From Dendrolimus kikuchii (taxonomy: Eukaryota > Arthropoda > Insecta > Lepidoptera > Lasiocampidae), in the NCBI GenBank assembly GCA_019925095.2, contig CM034415.1, positions 10,110,833-10,174,832 on the forward strand: DNA of 64,000 bases. Reading direction: 5' to 3'. This document shows, one piece after another, positions 1-11,178 of this stretch (within the stretch, counting starts at the first letter, position 1; every line of letters starts with the position of its first letter). The notes under the pieces are model-generated. The model was given only the letters and a program-made list of their open reading frames with translations, was not told the DNA's origin and did no database searches. The position numbers and the translations under genes are program-made.

Positions 1-143
1 AATGAAGACTGTTTCGAAATCGGGGGATTTTGGAAATAAATTTCACGCGGACGACTTCGGGGGTACAGCTACTTATTTATACAATTACGAGAGCTAATGC
101 AATATAATAAGATCTAAAATAATATCCATTAGTGTAATAATAC

Positions 144-465
144 TTTTTTTTATTTTTTTTATTGCAGGAGTTCAGCAGACAGGCAGACGGCCCACTGGAT
201 GGAAATCGGTTACCATCGCCTATGGACATTTGCAACACCAAAGGTGCTACAAATGCGCTGCTGCTCTCTTAAGTGAGTCTGGAACCTGGTCACCAATGCC
301 GGAACACAACCTCAAGGTTGTTATGGCGACATACTTTAGACCAGAGGTGGTAGCCATCCAGTCGGGCAAATGCCCTACCACCTGGATGTGGGTTGTTTAG
401 TCGCCTCTTACGACAGGCCGCCCGGCCGCAGGAAATTGTATTCTTTCTCCGTTCCTGCACGGATA
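144..465 (-). repeat. SINE-A copy, full length
   Basis: Poly(T) on the left and the head sequence ATCCGTGCAGGAACGG (as complement) on the right place this element on the minus strand. In its own direction it starts at the head, runs about 310 bp and ends CTGCAATAAAA. The same unit recurs about 20 times in the window. The translatable stretch in it is shared by all copies and is not a gene. Confidence 0.85.
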
Positions 466-479
466 AAATACTCTTAATA

Positions 480-1130
480 AAAAAAACTAGCTTAAAACCC
501 GCAGGGGGGGGGGCTTTGTGGCGAAGTCTTAGGTGAGTAACGACACTTCGTACTGACTACGTGCTTATCTTAGCCAGCCAGCAGGGAGTGGAGATCGTTA
601 GAGCTAAGACTCAAGCTCCAGGGGTGGAAGTGATTAATGGCATAACGTAGGAAGTAGCTTTGGTGAACCAGCAGCCCACCTCTCGACGCCCCTTATCCAT
701 TCAAACCCATGTTGCCCCTCGCCGATATTACGGCATTTTTTTGGGGCCCATGCAGGGAGTGGCGAGTCACCGTCTGCCCATTTTATCCATGTTCCCCGAA
801 CATTACGACGGGCAGACGCCATAGTCCCCATAGACCCAGACCCCTAGTACCACTAGCAGTTCACCCCAATAGCTCAGTACTTTCTGTTCTCATTTCCCAC
901 AATAGTCCTACACTGGCCGGGGCTTGTCCTTGGGTGCATTATTATATGGTGTAGACAGGGATAATCGCCGGTCAGTGTCACGCCACATTTACATCAAATT
1001 TGTCAAGGGGCCTCTACCTGTTGCTCTTCCCACGGCGCCACGCAAACCCTCCATAAGTCAAGTCAATTTAATCAGGTGTCCCAAAAACACCTAATTACTT
1101 TTTTATACACACTTCGTCCACACTGGATGA
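480..1130. other. Intergenic/intronic stretch, possible LINE 3' relic
   Basis: This stretch is more GC-rich than its surroundings and has short open frames with no domain I recognise. The texture resembles an untranslated tail of a non-LTR element, but I see no second copy in the window, so the class is open. Confidence 0.3.
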
Positions 1131-1324
1131 GTATCAAAGATCACAGTTGTTTTACACAGTAAACTTGGAATCAGTGAAAGGAATATTGCATCGGAATAAA
1201 AAAAAATCCGACCTGGCCACTTTAAACCGCTCCCCAGAAAATCCAGCGGGATTCATGTGATCAAAGGTACCGCAGATTTTAAGTCCAGGAATTTTCTTTT
1301 GAAATCAGCCTAGTAGTTTTTGTA

Positions 1325-1600
1325 TGAATACCGAACAAACATCAAAAATCTAAAATAAGCTTTTTTTGAAAAGGTTTTGAAATACAAGCTTTTGAGATCC
1401 TGGATATCATATAGCAGCAGAGTGCTAGCCAAGACAAGTGAAACGAGCCCAAACACGACGGGTCTTGTTTAGTACAGGAGTTCCTATGGCCATCTTCCGA
1501 CTCCATCATCAGATCAACTCCATGGTACCATATACATATGCGTGGAAAATTTCAGCTCAATCGGAAACCGGGAAGTTGGTTAAATTTAACTTGCAAGATT
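1325..1600. repeat. Interspersed repeat, inverted copy at 58960-59220
   Basis: It shares long blocks, including a stretch reading GAACTCCTATGGCCA-like and a tail around TTGCAAGATT, with the reverse complement of 58960-59220. The short reading frame within it is therefore repeat-derived, not an exon of the neighbouring protease gene. Confidence 0.65.
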
Positions 1601-1691
1601 TTGGGCACTACCTCTCAATAAGACATCTTGGAACCAGCCTTGTGAGTAAACGAATGTTGTCATCCAACAGGGGCGAAGGGGATTTACGCAG

Positions 1692-2918
1692 TGATTATGA
1701 AGAAGGTCGAGATTAACATGGTACCGTACAACCGCTGCTTAACCCTGCTGAGGAGAACACGCCTGGGGCCCGACTTCACCCTCCACAACAGCTTCGTGTG
1801 CGCCGGAGGAGAGGAAGGGAAGGACCTATGCACGGTACTTTGACTTATTTTTAGTTGACTTCCAAAACGAGGAGGTTCTTAATTCGAGTGTATGTTTGTT
1901 ATGCTATTTCTCCGTTAATTGTGTACCGATTTTCAATGAAAAAAAATCTAAATACCATACTCCTGAGTTGGTCACGTTGTCACCAAGTCAGGATCTGATG
2001 AGTGAATCCTAGGGAAATCGAGAGAAACCTTCGAAAATTATATTTGTTACGCGATTTTTCCGTCAATTGTGGACCGATTTTCAATTTTTTATAAATTATA
2101 TAGAGCATACTTCTGAGGTGGTCTCGTTGTCACCAAGTCAGGATCTGATGAGTGAATCCTAGGGAAATCGAGAGAAACCTTCGAAAATTATATTTGTTAC
2201 GCGATTTTTTCGTCAATTGTGGACCGATTTTCAATTTTTTTTAAATTCTATAGAGCGTACTACTGAGGTGGTCTCGTCACCAAGTCAGGATCTGATGAGT
2301 GAATCCCAGGGAAATCGAGAGAAACCTTCGAAAATTATGTCTGTTACGTGATTTTTCCGTCAATTGTGCACCGATTTTTTTTTTAATTATAAAGAGGATA
2401 CTTCTGAGGTGTTCTCGTTGGTACCAAGTCAGGAACTGATGAGTGAATCGAGGAACCCAAGGAAATCGAGAGCAGCTCTTGCTGAAGAGCACCTACACTC
2501 ATCGAAGGTCAAAACTTGTATACTCGTGCCAGTAGTATATTTTCTATAGGCGATTAAAATATTATCTCTATAGCTATTCAAGTATTTGTGTAATGTTACG
2601 TCACGTACGTGGAATTTATTCCTATATAATTAGCAAGGTTAAAACTCAGTAGTCCACGTACGTGACAAAATCTGTCAATACAGTAAACAGAAAACCTTCG
2701 GAGATGCATCTACGAATATGTGTAGGGTTTTTACACTCTTTCTCGTAGCAGTTAAGATTTCGGTGAATCTATAGCTACCCTGTGCATGAATTTTAAGGGG
2801 GAGGCATACTTACCCCTACTACAACCTCCATGGTCCGGAGATCACCATTTTTTTAAAATAAAGATACCCTCAATTATTTTTTCACTAATATTGCACTTAA
2901 AAGTTGAACAATCCTTTG

Positions 2919-3013
<95 letters not shown>

Positions 3014-3338
3014 GATAATATATATATATATATATGTATATATATATTACGTGTCACGTTGTTTGTCCGCGATGGACTCCTAAATATATATATAGTAGTT
3101 TATATATATATATATACTAGCTGTCCCGGCAGACGTTGTTCTGCCCTGAAGGAATAAAAATTTAGAACCCGAGTGCAGCGCCACCTACCGGGTCCGAATG
3201 TAACCTATCCTATCTTTCAAGTCGGATCAAACTGCACACGGTGTGCAAATTTGATTGAAATCGGTCAAGTAGTTTAGGAGTCCATTGAGGACAAACATTG
3301 TGACACGAGATTTATATATATTAAGATATATATATTTA

Positions 3339-3401
<63 letters not shown>

Positions 3402-5088
3402 GTAGTTTTATTTTTTCGAAACCAGAACGAATGCAAGGATAATGGTCGATGATGTTATGCTGGAGCAAGTGAGTGAGTTTGTATATCTTGGATGTGCTTT
3501 TAGCAGGGATGGAAGGTACACCGCTGATATAGAAAGAAGAGTGAATTTGGGGAATAGTGTGAATGGAGCGTTAGGTAAACTTCTAGGCGCTAAGAACCTC
3601 AGCCAGAAGACCCAGCTCGCCGTACACAACGCGGTGCTGGTACCTACGCTCACGTATGGAAGCGAGAGTTGGGTATGGAAGAGAGAGCATGAAAGTAGAG
3701 TAAACGCGGTCGAGATGCGAGCACTGCGCAAAATCTGCGAAGTGACGCTCGCGGACCGCGTTCGTAATACCGAAGTAAGAAAGAGAGTTGGTCTGAAAGA
3801 GAGTGTCGGGGTGAAAGTAAAGAAAGGAATGCTCCGGTGGTTCGGGCATGTGCAAAGAATGCACGATGAAAGAATGACTAAACAGATATACAATGCAAAA
3901 GTGGATGGATGCAGAAGTCGTGGAAGGCCACGACACACCTTCCATGATCAAACTGATCGTGTACTAGCAGAAGGTGATGTCAGGAGCCTTAAGAACAGAC
4001 GAGCGTGCATGACAAGAGTTATGAATGTCAAAGAAGCAAGTAGAGGTGTGTAAGAATAAGCCTGAATGGCGCTCTGTTGTTCATGCCTACCCCGCAAGGG
4101 AACTGGCGTGAAGTTATGTATGTATGTTATTTTTTCGGTATTTTAAATATTGCTTTAGAGTTAAGATGGTGTAAACACTTCTTATAGACCGAGATCCGGC
4201 TGCAAGATTATTACGTTCATCTGTTATTCGATTAAAATCTTGTTTTCATAGATAATTATATATGGGGGAATACATAATTGCTAGGTTGTCTATAAAAATG
4301 TGGCCGCTAGTCTTTTTAATAAAATAATATTAATTTGATATTTTGGAAAAAATTCGTTCACTTGTTTTTATAATAAATTGTATATGAAATTAAAGCTATT
4401 TTTTTCTGTTTATAGTGGAATAGGATTGCCTATGTATAAAGTAATCGAAAATAGGGGTTGCCAGCTGTTAAAAGATAAATTAAAGTGAAAGTGAGTTACG
4501 CGCTACGTTTCTCGTTAACGTAACTCAGTGTCCTTCGTAGCGCGCTAGCTCTAACATCTGGCAACCCCTATTTGCGGCCACTTTTACATAGGCAACTCTA
4601 TTCCATCATACACTGAAAAATTTGCTTTAATTTGATATATAATTTATTTTAAAAATAAGTATTTTTTTTCCTATAATATCAAATTAATACTCGAATTATG
4701 TTAATTAAAAATACTAACGGCCACAATTTTATAGGCAACCTAGCAAAAAAATGTATTTCCCCATATATAATTATATATAAAAACTGGATTATATGAAATA
4801 ACAATCGAACGTAGTAATCTTGCAGCGGTATCTCGATCTATTATTATTCAAAACATATTTCTCAAACGTACATGTGTGCATGTTTTATGTTTCTAGGGAG
4901 ATGGAGGAGCACCTTTAGCCTGTCCTATGGGAGACGATAGGTTCAAGCTGGCAGGCCTCGTGGCCTGGGGGATAGGCTGTGGTGGAAAGGATATACCGTC
5001 GGTGTTTGCAGGCGTATCCAACTTCAGGGATATGATCGATGCCAAGATGAACGAGTGGGGCTATGGAGTCTCCTCATATACCATTTAA
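1692..5088 (+). CDS. Serine protease homologue (inactive, S1 family), last two exons
   Basis: Two exons are visible: 1692-1834 (after TTTACGCAG, before GTACTT) and 4897-5088 (after TTTCTAG, ending in TAA). They join in phase 0. The first encodes KKVEINMVPYNRC, then RRTRLG and FVCAGGEEGKDLC; the second encodes TGDGGAPLACP, GLVAWGIGCG and a C-terminal helix with FRDMIDAKM. This is the end of a chymotrypsin-fold domain. The catalytic serine of the usual GDSGGP is glycine (GDGGAP), so it should not cleave peptides. In insects such clip-domain homologues act as cofactors for prophenoloxidase activation in haemolymph; that role is inferred from the family. The upstream exons, with any clip domain, lie left of the window. 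The intron holds a 150-bp array, an RTE fragment and a foldback element. Confidence 0.85.
1891..2480. repeat. Tandem array, about 150-bp unit, four units
   Basis: The phrase TTTGTTACGCGATTTTTCCG and the phrase ACCAAGTCAGGATCTGATGA recur at a spacing near 150 bp (units near 1891, 2041, 2191, 2338). It lies in the last intron of the protease homologue, just after its splice donor. The middle units are nearly identical and the outer ones more diverged. Confidence 0.8.
2481..2918. other. Intron sequence, no gene seen
   Basis: There is no coding signal. A 14-bp inverted repeat, GTCACGTACGTGGA at 2600-2613 and its complement at 2653-2666, could form a hairpin with a 39-bp loop. Confidence 0.4.
2919..3400. 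repeat. TA microsatellites flanking an insect interspersed repeat
   Basis: Long (TA)n tracts at about 2921-3034 and 3335-3398 bracket a repeat starting CTAGCTGTCCCGGCAGACG near 3118. Open frames here that translate to Tyr-Ile repeats are artefacts of the dinucleotide tract. Confidence 0.85.
3413..4130 (+). mobile_element. RTE-type LINE, 5'-truncated 3' end (family RTE-A)
   Basis: It encodes the region after the reverse transcriptase: [43 protein letters not shown] and [11 protein letters not shown]. These match the complete copy at 26405-29942. A one-base insertion near 4045 shifts the last 20 codons out of frame. The element ends in ATGTATGT, the usual simple-repeat 3' end of this family. 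Confidence 0.9.
4185..4840. mobile_element. Foldback/MITE element, about 325-bp inverted arms
   Basis: The left part, from GACCGAGATCCGGCTGCAAG at 4187, is matched by the reverse complement of the right part, ending CTTGCAGCGGTATCTCGATC at 4838. Inner blocks such as ATATATGGGG, GCTAGGTTG, GTGGCCG and GGGGTTGCCAG also pair, so nearly the whole element can form one hairpin centred near 4510. A TA stands at each end, fitting a TA target duplication. It lies in the last intron of the protease homologue. No transposase is encoded. Confidence 0.85.
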
Positions 5089-5094
5089 GAGCAG

Positions 5095-5100
5095 AATAAA
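5095..5100 (+). terminator. Polyadenylation signal AATAAA
   Basis: AATAAA begins seven bases after the stop codon of the protease homologue and is followed by T-rich sequence. The very short 3' UTR is plausible for a small secreted-protein gene. Confidence 0.7.
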
Positions 5101-5154
5101 ATTTATTTTTCATTGAATTTTATGTGTTTTATTTTGATGTATACTAAAAATTTC

Positions 5155-5461
5155 ATCCGTGCAGGAACGGCGAAAGAATACAATTTCCTGTAGCCGGGCG
5201 GCCTGTCGTAAGAGGCGACAAAACAACCCACAGCCAGGTGGTAGGGCGTTTGCCTGACTGGATGGCTACCACCCCTGGTCTAACGTATGTCGCCATAACA
5301 ACCTTCGAGTTCTGTTCCGGCATTAGTGACTAGATTCCAGTGACCCTTAAGAGAGCAGCAGCGCATTTGTAGCACCGTCGGTGTTGCAAGTGTCCATAGG
5401 CGATGGTAACCGCTTTCAATCAAGTGGGCCGTCTGCCTGTCTGTTGAAGTACTGCAATAAT
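5155..5461 (+). repeat. SINE-A copy, full length
   Basis: It runs from ATCCGTGCAGGAACGG to CTGCAATAA and lies just past the polyadenylation signal of the protease homologue. Confidence 0.85.
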
Positions 5462-6194
5462 TTTTTTTTTAAAAGCCTAGTCCCGCCATGCTGGTGTTGA
5501 ATGCGACACATATAAAGTGTAAACTCCATATAACGTGACTAGATTTAACGACAAACTCCCTTAAGCGTCGAAATCCCTTGGATTTGGTTAGCTTGTCTTC
5601 CATACAATGATACATTTTATATCTTCCTCGCACAGCGGAATTCTCAACGAGTCTGGGAAGATGTATGGTCCGTCAGATTTGTCTGGCTCATTGGAAAATA
5701 TTTTAAAATATTATACTTGATAATATATATAAAATTCATCCTTCCTAAAATGAAGTTCCCACATATTTTTTAAAGTGTCTGTTACAAGTTACGGCCCACA
5801 GGAAGTATCTGGCGACTGTATATCTTTGTTTATAACAATATATGTAAAAACTAACCTTTCTACTTTGACGTGAGTAAGCATGGTCATTTTCCACCTTTGA
5901 TACCTGCTACCTGAAAAACGACCCCGCTTTCAGCCTAGCGAGTATCCATTCCTTTCTAAGTTTATGTTAAACTACCGATCCCAAAAATTGCATCTTTCCC
6001 AAAATCACGTAAGTCTGGGGTCACTGGGATCTTGGACCATTAATTATTATGGTCGCATTGCGACCACGGGCGACCACTAGTTACAATTAAATATTCTACA
6101 CATTTTCTCACAGCATTCACTTCCTCCCTCATTAATCTATATTCAAAGACTTTCTGCCTCATATATAAAGTTATACCGATAATTATAAATATAA
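5462..6194. other. Intergenic, one MITE fragment
   Basis: The block 5515-5640 matches the left end of the pogo-like element at 31615-32084 (AAACTCCATATAACG, AACGACAAACTCCCTTAAGCG). The rest is AT-rich and shows no gene. Confidence 0.5.
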
Positions 6195-6320
6195 TAATAT
6201 AATATCAGCCCATAAATCTCCCAGTGCTGGGCTCGGGCCTCCCATTGTAGGGGGAACGGACGTATACCCGTCACGCTTCTCCAAAGTGGCTTGGCAGGTT
6301 TGACACATTGGTTATCTCGA
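6195..6320 (-). repeat. tRNA-derived SINE (SINE-B), 3' fragment
   Basis: The reverse complement reads ATCGAGATAACC, GTCAAACCTGCCAAGCC and GGGAGATTTATGGGCTGATA, matching the body of the full-length copy at 24993-25290. Confidence 0.75.
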
Positions 6321-6730
6321 TGGGCACTGCGCAAAATCTGCGGAGTGACCCTCGCGGACCTCATTCGTAATACCGAAGTAAGAAAGAGAGTTGGTCTGAA
6401 AGAGAGTGTCGGGGTGAAGGTAAGGAAAGGAATGCTCCGGTGGTTCGGGCATGTGGAAAGAACGCATGATGAAAGAATGACTAAACAGATATACAATGCA
6501 AAAGTGGATGGATGCAGAAGTCGTGGAAGGTCACGACACACCTTCCATGATCAAATTGATCGTGTACAAGCAGAAGGTGATGTCAGGAGCCTTAAGAACA
6601 GACGAGTGTGCATGACAAGAGTTATGAATGTCAAAGAAGCAAGTGAGGTGTGTAAGAATAAGCCTAAATGGCGCTCTGTTGTTCGTGCCTACCCCACAAG
6701 GGAACTGGCGTGAAGTTATGTATGTATGTA
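6321..6730 (+). mobile_element. RTE-A LINE, 5'-truncated fragment
   Basis: It opens inside the word [12 protein letters not shown] and continues in frame to the normal C-terminus (SVVRAYPTRELA), then the ATGTATGT tail. It abuts the SINE-B fragment directly on its left. Confidence 0.9.
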
Positions 6731-7230
6731 TGTAACTTCGCGCTTGCTTATAATGTTGGCATTAATGCCGCCACAGCGTTATGAATTCATTGTCCAAAAT
6801 CGACACCCTCAACAGGATTTATTTAAATTTATCCCACCCTCCTCTCTCGACTAGCTATCATACAATACAGACCCGTTAAAGTCTTGATAGGAAACTACCT
6901 CGTATCATTATACCGTAATATTGTAAACATGTTCGACAAGTTTTTAATTGTAGTATTTAATCTAGAGATGGGCGAACGCAGTTTACTGCGTCGAAGTTTT
7001 GAGTTAACTCTGCACTCCACGAGCTATTATTTAATATTAAATATAAAATAAGTTTTAGTTTTATCACTATTTAACTGCATTGTACAATATATATTATTAT
7101 GTGTGTTGTATTGTCCTTCGTGACTTCACTTGCTGGTCTCAAGCGGAAGAACAGCGCTGGTCTTAATTGGTCAGCATATGCTGAGACTGCGTCCAATTTT
7201 AGGACTTATACTGTTTCCATTATTTTACTG
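6731..7230. other. Intergenic, nothing recognised
   Basis: AT-rich sequence with no coding signal and no repeat that I can match elsewhere in the window. Confidence 0.4.
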
Positions 7231-7472
7231 TTTTTTTTTTTTTTTTTTTTTTTTTTATCCACTTGATGGAAAGCGGTTACCATCGCCTATGGACATTTGC
7301 AACACCAAAGTTGCTACAAATGCGAGTGGAACGAAATGAGACTGGAATCTGGTCACTAATGCCGGAACATAACTGAAGGTTGTTATGGTGACATACTTTA
7401 AACCAGGGGTGGTAGGCATCCAGTCGGGCAAATGCCCTACCACCTGGCTGTCGGTTGTTAAGTCGCCTCTTA
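7231..7472 (-). repeat. SINE-A copy lacking its head
   Basis: Poly(T) near 7231-7256 is followed by the complement of the SINE-A tail and middle. It stops inside the segment that normally reads GTCGCCTCTTACGACAGG, where an RTE fragment begins. Confidence 0.8.
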
Positions 7473-7740
7473 CGCTGGTACGGGCACGTTTTACGGAGAC
7501 CGGCTAATTATGTGGGGAACAAATGTCTAGCCATGCCGCCTCCGCCTGGTCCCGGTCGAAGGGGAAGGCCCAAGAAATGTTGGCTTGACGTTGTGAAGGA
7601 TGATATGCGTGCCAATGGTCTCAAAACGGGGGATGCCGAAGACCGCGCGAAGTGGAGTAGAAAAAGTAGGAAAGCGGACCCTGGGCGTCGGAGTGAACGC
7701 TCCGAACGCAACCGGGATTTAACGCTCGGATGATGATGAT
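7473..7740 (+). mobile_element. RTE-type LINE 3' end (family RTE-B)
   Basis: It encodes [37 protein letters not shown], then ERNRDLTLG and stop, followed by ATGATGATG. The same C-terminus is seen on the minus strand at 21068-21695. It is a 5'-truncated non-LTR insertion. Confidence 0.85.
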
Positions 7741-7914
7741 GAAAACGCTTTGACGTAACAAGGCTGATTTTTCAATCATCGGATAAAAGTTACTAGTGTA
7801 ATAATTTATAAAGTATATTATTATTTATTTCTTTACTTTTTACTTATTCTTGGAATGTTTCTTATTTCTTATTCTTTATTATCTTCACAGCCACTGTTGT
7901 ATTAATATTTTCCT

Positions 7915-8054
7915 TAGTTTAGGGGGTTGCCTGGAAGAGATCGCTTTAAGCGATAAGGCCGCCCTTTGTTCAACATTTACTGTACTTAGTTTTAAGAACG
8001 TAGTTTTAATTTTTGGTGAACAGTAAAGTGTTTTCATTCATTCATTCATTCATT
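7915..8054 (+). mobile_element. CR1-like LINE 3' UTR
   Basis: It contains GGGTTGCCTGGAAGAGATCG, then AGCGATAAGGCCGCC, and ends in (CATT)n. The complement of the same phrase recurs at about 63290-63330 and 63830-63870 beside a reverse transcriptase C-terminus. Confidence 0.7.
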
Positions 8055-8208
8055 ATAACTTGACTGTATTCAAAAGTGAAATAATTCAACTGTTTCATTC
8101 ACGTTACAGTCATTTTTATTTTTACCATTTTTCACTTATATTCTATTAAAAATTTTCATGTGGTTATTGAAAAATTGGCCCTTATACAATAAATATCGGC
8201 AAGTAATT

Positions 8209-8520
8209 ATCCGTGCAGGAACGGAGAAAGAATACAATTTCCTGCGGCCGGGCGGCCTGTCATAAGAGGCGACAAAACAACCCACAGCCAGGTGGTAGGG
8301 CATTTGCCCGACTGGATGGCTACCACCCCTGGTCTAAAGTATGTCACCATAACAACCTTAAGTTGTGTTCCGGCATTAGTGACCAGGTTCCAGTTTCCCT
8401 TAAGAGAGCAGTAATGCATTTGTAGCACCTTTGGTGTTGCAAATGTCCATAGACGATGGTAACTGCTTTCCATCAAGTGGGCCATCTGCCTATCTGCTGA
8501 TGTCTTGCAATAAAAAAAAA
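8209..8520 (+). repeat. SINE-A copy, full length
   Basis: It runs from ATCCGTGCAGGAACGG to TTGCAATAAAAAAAA, with all internal blocks of the family in order. Confidence 0.85.
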
Positions 8521-8679
8521 GTAAACACATGCATTGTATATCCCCAAATTAGGCAAGTTACGCTTTTGTTATGGGTAATTCACAATGGACGACTGCAGGG
8601 TCCAGAAATCCAAACCATAGTACCTAAATAACGGATAATTCCGCCGGCGACTGGGAGTTCATTCACACTTTCTTGACAC

Positions 8680-8936
8680 CTGGAAGTTACCCACTGTACA
8701 TGGCGCTCGCTCCTTTATGCCATACGTGAGCAAGCAGTGGAATTAGCTCCCTCGCGCGGTTTTCCCAGATTGCTACAATATAGGGCTCTTCAAAAAGAGT
8801 ATAAACAGATATTTAAAATCTCAACGAGGTAGGCAACGCATCGGCTCCCTTAGTGTTGCAGATATCCATGGGCGACGATAGCCACTTGCCATCAAGTGGA
8901 CCCCTCTGCCAGTTTACCTATAAGCATATAAAAAAT
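8680..8936 (+). mobile_element. LINE 3' end, decayed (same family as 34430-35275)
   Basis: Traces of the RT C-terminus (WNELA, then RALQKEYKQ) are followed by a tail reading TGTTGCAGATATCCATGGGC. That tail resembles the last third of SINE-A. It is broken by stops. Confidence 0.6.
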
Positions 8937-8937
8937 A

Positions 8938-9322
8938 CATACATACATACATAACTTCACGCCAGTTCCCAGGGTAGGCACGAACAACAGAGTACCATTT
9001 AGGCTTATTCTTACACACCTCACTTGCCTCTTTGACATTCATAACTCTTGTCATGCAAGCTCGTCTGTTCTTAAGGCTCCTGACATCACCTTCTGCTAGT
9101 ACACGATCAATTTGATCATGGAATGTGTGTCGTGGCCTTCCACGACTTCTGCATCCATCCACTTTTGCATTGTGTATCTGTTTAGTCATTCTTTCGTCAT
9201 GCATTCTTTCCACATGCCCGAACCACCGGAGCATTCCTTTCCTTACCTTCACCCCGACACTCTCTTTCAGACCAACCCTCTTTCTTACTTCGGTATTACG
9301 AACCCGGTCCGCGAGCGTCATA
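8938..9322 (-). mobile_element. RTE-A LINE, 5'-truncated fragment
   Basis: Minus-strand coding runs from [20 protein letters not shown] to KNKPKWYSVVRAYP, then the complement of TACATACATAC. A small deletion before GNWREVMY shifts the final codons. Confidence 0.9.
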
Positions 9323-10174
9323 TAAAAAATAAAATAAATAATTTGTTTATGAATTTTACTATGCCGGGATTCCCGGGATCTCAGTTTCGGTGAGTTAAGA
9401 GGACAAAGGCTGAAACACTCAACCAAAAAAGACGCCTTATCTAGTTATGCGCCAATAGTCAATATATTAATGAACTCGATCATCACCAGTGAATTAGCAG
9501 TTGCATATAAATGACAAGCATATTTATAACAATTTGAAGTACCAATTGCGACAATATCTGGAACGAATATACAAATATAAGTAACTTTTTAGTTCATTGA
9601 GACTCCAACTCAGCGCCTTGACTATTAGCGCTAAGATGGTGCCAAAACAGGCACAAAAATAAAGTTACAGCAGCCTGTCTAGCGGTAATAGAGGTCAGTT
9701 CAATTTATGAAGTAAGTGCGCTAACACATCGGCGCAGTGAAGTGAGTTAACGCATTTGCGCCGTGTAGATATTGTTACACGTGTATTCAATAGCCACGTG
9801 AGTAAATTGCTTAGTCATTCGAGTCAAAGAATTCAAAAATATGTGGTTTATGTAAATAACAAAGCTGGTTTCGGATTGAGGAAAATATAAAAATATTAAA
9901 GTTTACTTAATGACGAATGAAATCCAAAGTTGGAAGTGAGTTATAATAGCTCATATGTCGTAGGTAAGGTAGAAATTATTACTTTCAATGTTTATTTTAA
10001 TGCGAAGTTGGCAGACAGGCAGACAGCTAGGGTTGCCACTTTCTTTTTTGAAGAATATATAGTATTTTTGTTTTTAAGCTGTAAAAATATAGTACTTTTA
10101 GGATATTTAGGGGCAATATGGGTACACATTTATTTTTTTATTAATTATTTTAAAATTAAATAACTAAATAAAAG
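9323..10174. other. Intergenic, nothing recognised
   Basis: AT-rich sequence. A 77-codon frame at 9930-10163 has no domain signal and is probably chance. Confidence 0.4.
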
Positions 10175-10700
10175 TCTAGGACTCGATCCCAGCGCCACTT
10201 ACCGGTTCTAATTGCGAATCTAAACCATCCGGGAACCCACTCAAACACACAAAAAAAAAATCACCAAAATCGCTCCTGGTGATTAGGAGGATTCTAGAAC
10301 CCGATCTCAGCGCCACTTACCGGTTCTAACTGCGGATCTAATCCATCCGGGAACCCACTCAAACACACAAAAACAAAATCACAAAAATCGCTCCAGATGA
10401 TTAGGAGGATTCTAGAACCCGATCTCAGCGCCACCTACCGGTTCTAATTACGAATCTAAACCATCCGGGGTCCCACTCAAACACACAAAAACAAAATCAC
10501 CAAAATCGCTCCAGGTGATTAGGAGGATTCTAGAACCCGATCTCAGCGCCACTTACCGGTTCTAACTGCGAATATAAACCACCCGGGAACCCACTCAAAC
10601 ACACAAAAACAAAATCACCAAAATCGCTCCAGGTGATTAGGAGCATTCTAGAACCCGATCTCAGCGCCGCCTACCGATTCCAACGGGATAAAAAGTATCC
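10175..10700. repeat. Tandem array, exact 118-bp unit, 4.4 copies
   Basis: Units start at TCTAG(A/G)AC at 10175, 10293, 10411, 10529 and 10647, always 118 bp apart. Each contains CAGCGCCAC(T/C)TACCGGTTC and ATCGCTCC(A/T)G(G/A)TGATTAGG. The last unit is partial and runs into GGGATAAAAAGTATCC and AAATCGGTACAGCCG, sequence typical of an insect interspersed repeat, which suggests the array grew from one end of such an element. Confidence 0.9.
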
Positions 10701-10885
10701 TATGTCCGTCTCCTGGTTCTAAGCTACCTCCCCATCAATTTTCAACCAAATCGGTACAGCCGTTCTTGAGTTATAAATAGTGTAACTAACACGACTTTCT
10801 TTTATATATAGGTTTGCCCGTCTAGATGTGTCCATAGGCGACGGTAATCGTTTCCATCAGGTGAGCCGTCTATCTGTCTGAAAAC

Positions 10886-11174
10886 CGCCAACGTCAGAGT
10901 TCCACCATTGCAGGCAAGATTTGTGTGTGCCCCGCTTGGAAGTGTTTGACCTATTACCTTCTACTACTACTATGATGGCCTCTGTGGTTGAGCGGGTTGA
11001 CAACTGTTATGTCACATTAGAGACAAAGAAAATTAGTCACGAAAATGTACAGAATTCAATCCCTTTAAATCCGAATATATATTTTATATTGATACGTTCG
11101 GCAATGTAAATATCATATACAAAATTACATACTTTGAAAATGAACGGGTAGTTTATTATTGCAACGACCCGTCA
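10886..11174 (+). mobile_element. 5' LTR of Gypsy element (left border uncertain)
   Basis: Positions 10998-11148 are identical to 15347-15497. GCAGGCAAGATT at 10911 is also shared with the 3' LTR. The end is set at TCA (11174), just before the primer site. The left border is inferred and the region before 10911 does not match the 3' LTR well. Confidence 0.65.
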
Positions 11175-11178
11175 TTAA

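Noticed and set aside
2786..3436. Frames with long Tyr-Ile repeats
   Set aside because: Simple translation of (TA)n microsatellites.
8207..8530. Recurrent 60-120-codon frames with [10 protein letters not shown] and NLVTNAGTQ text at about 20 places
   Set aside because: They are the translated strand of SINE-A; they vary by frameshifts between copies and have no independent coding evidence.
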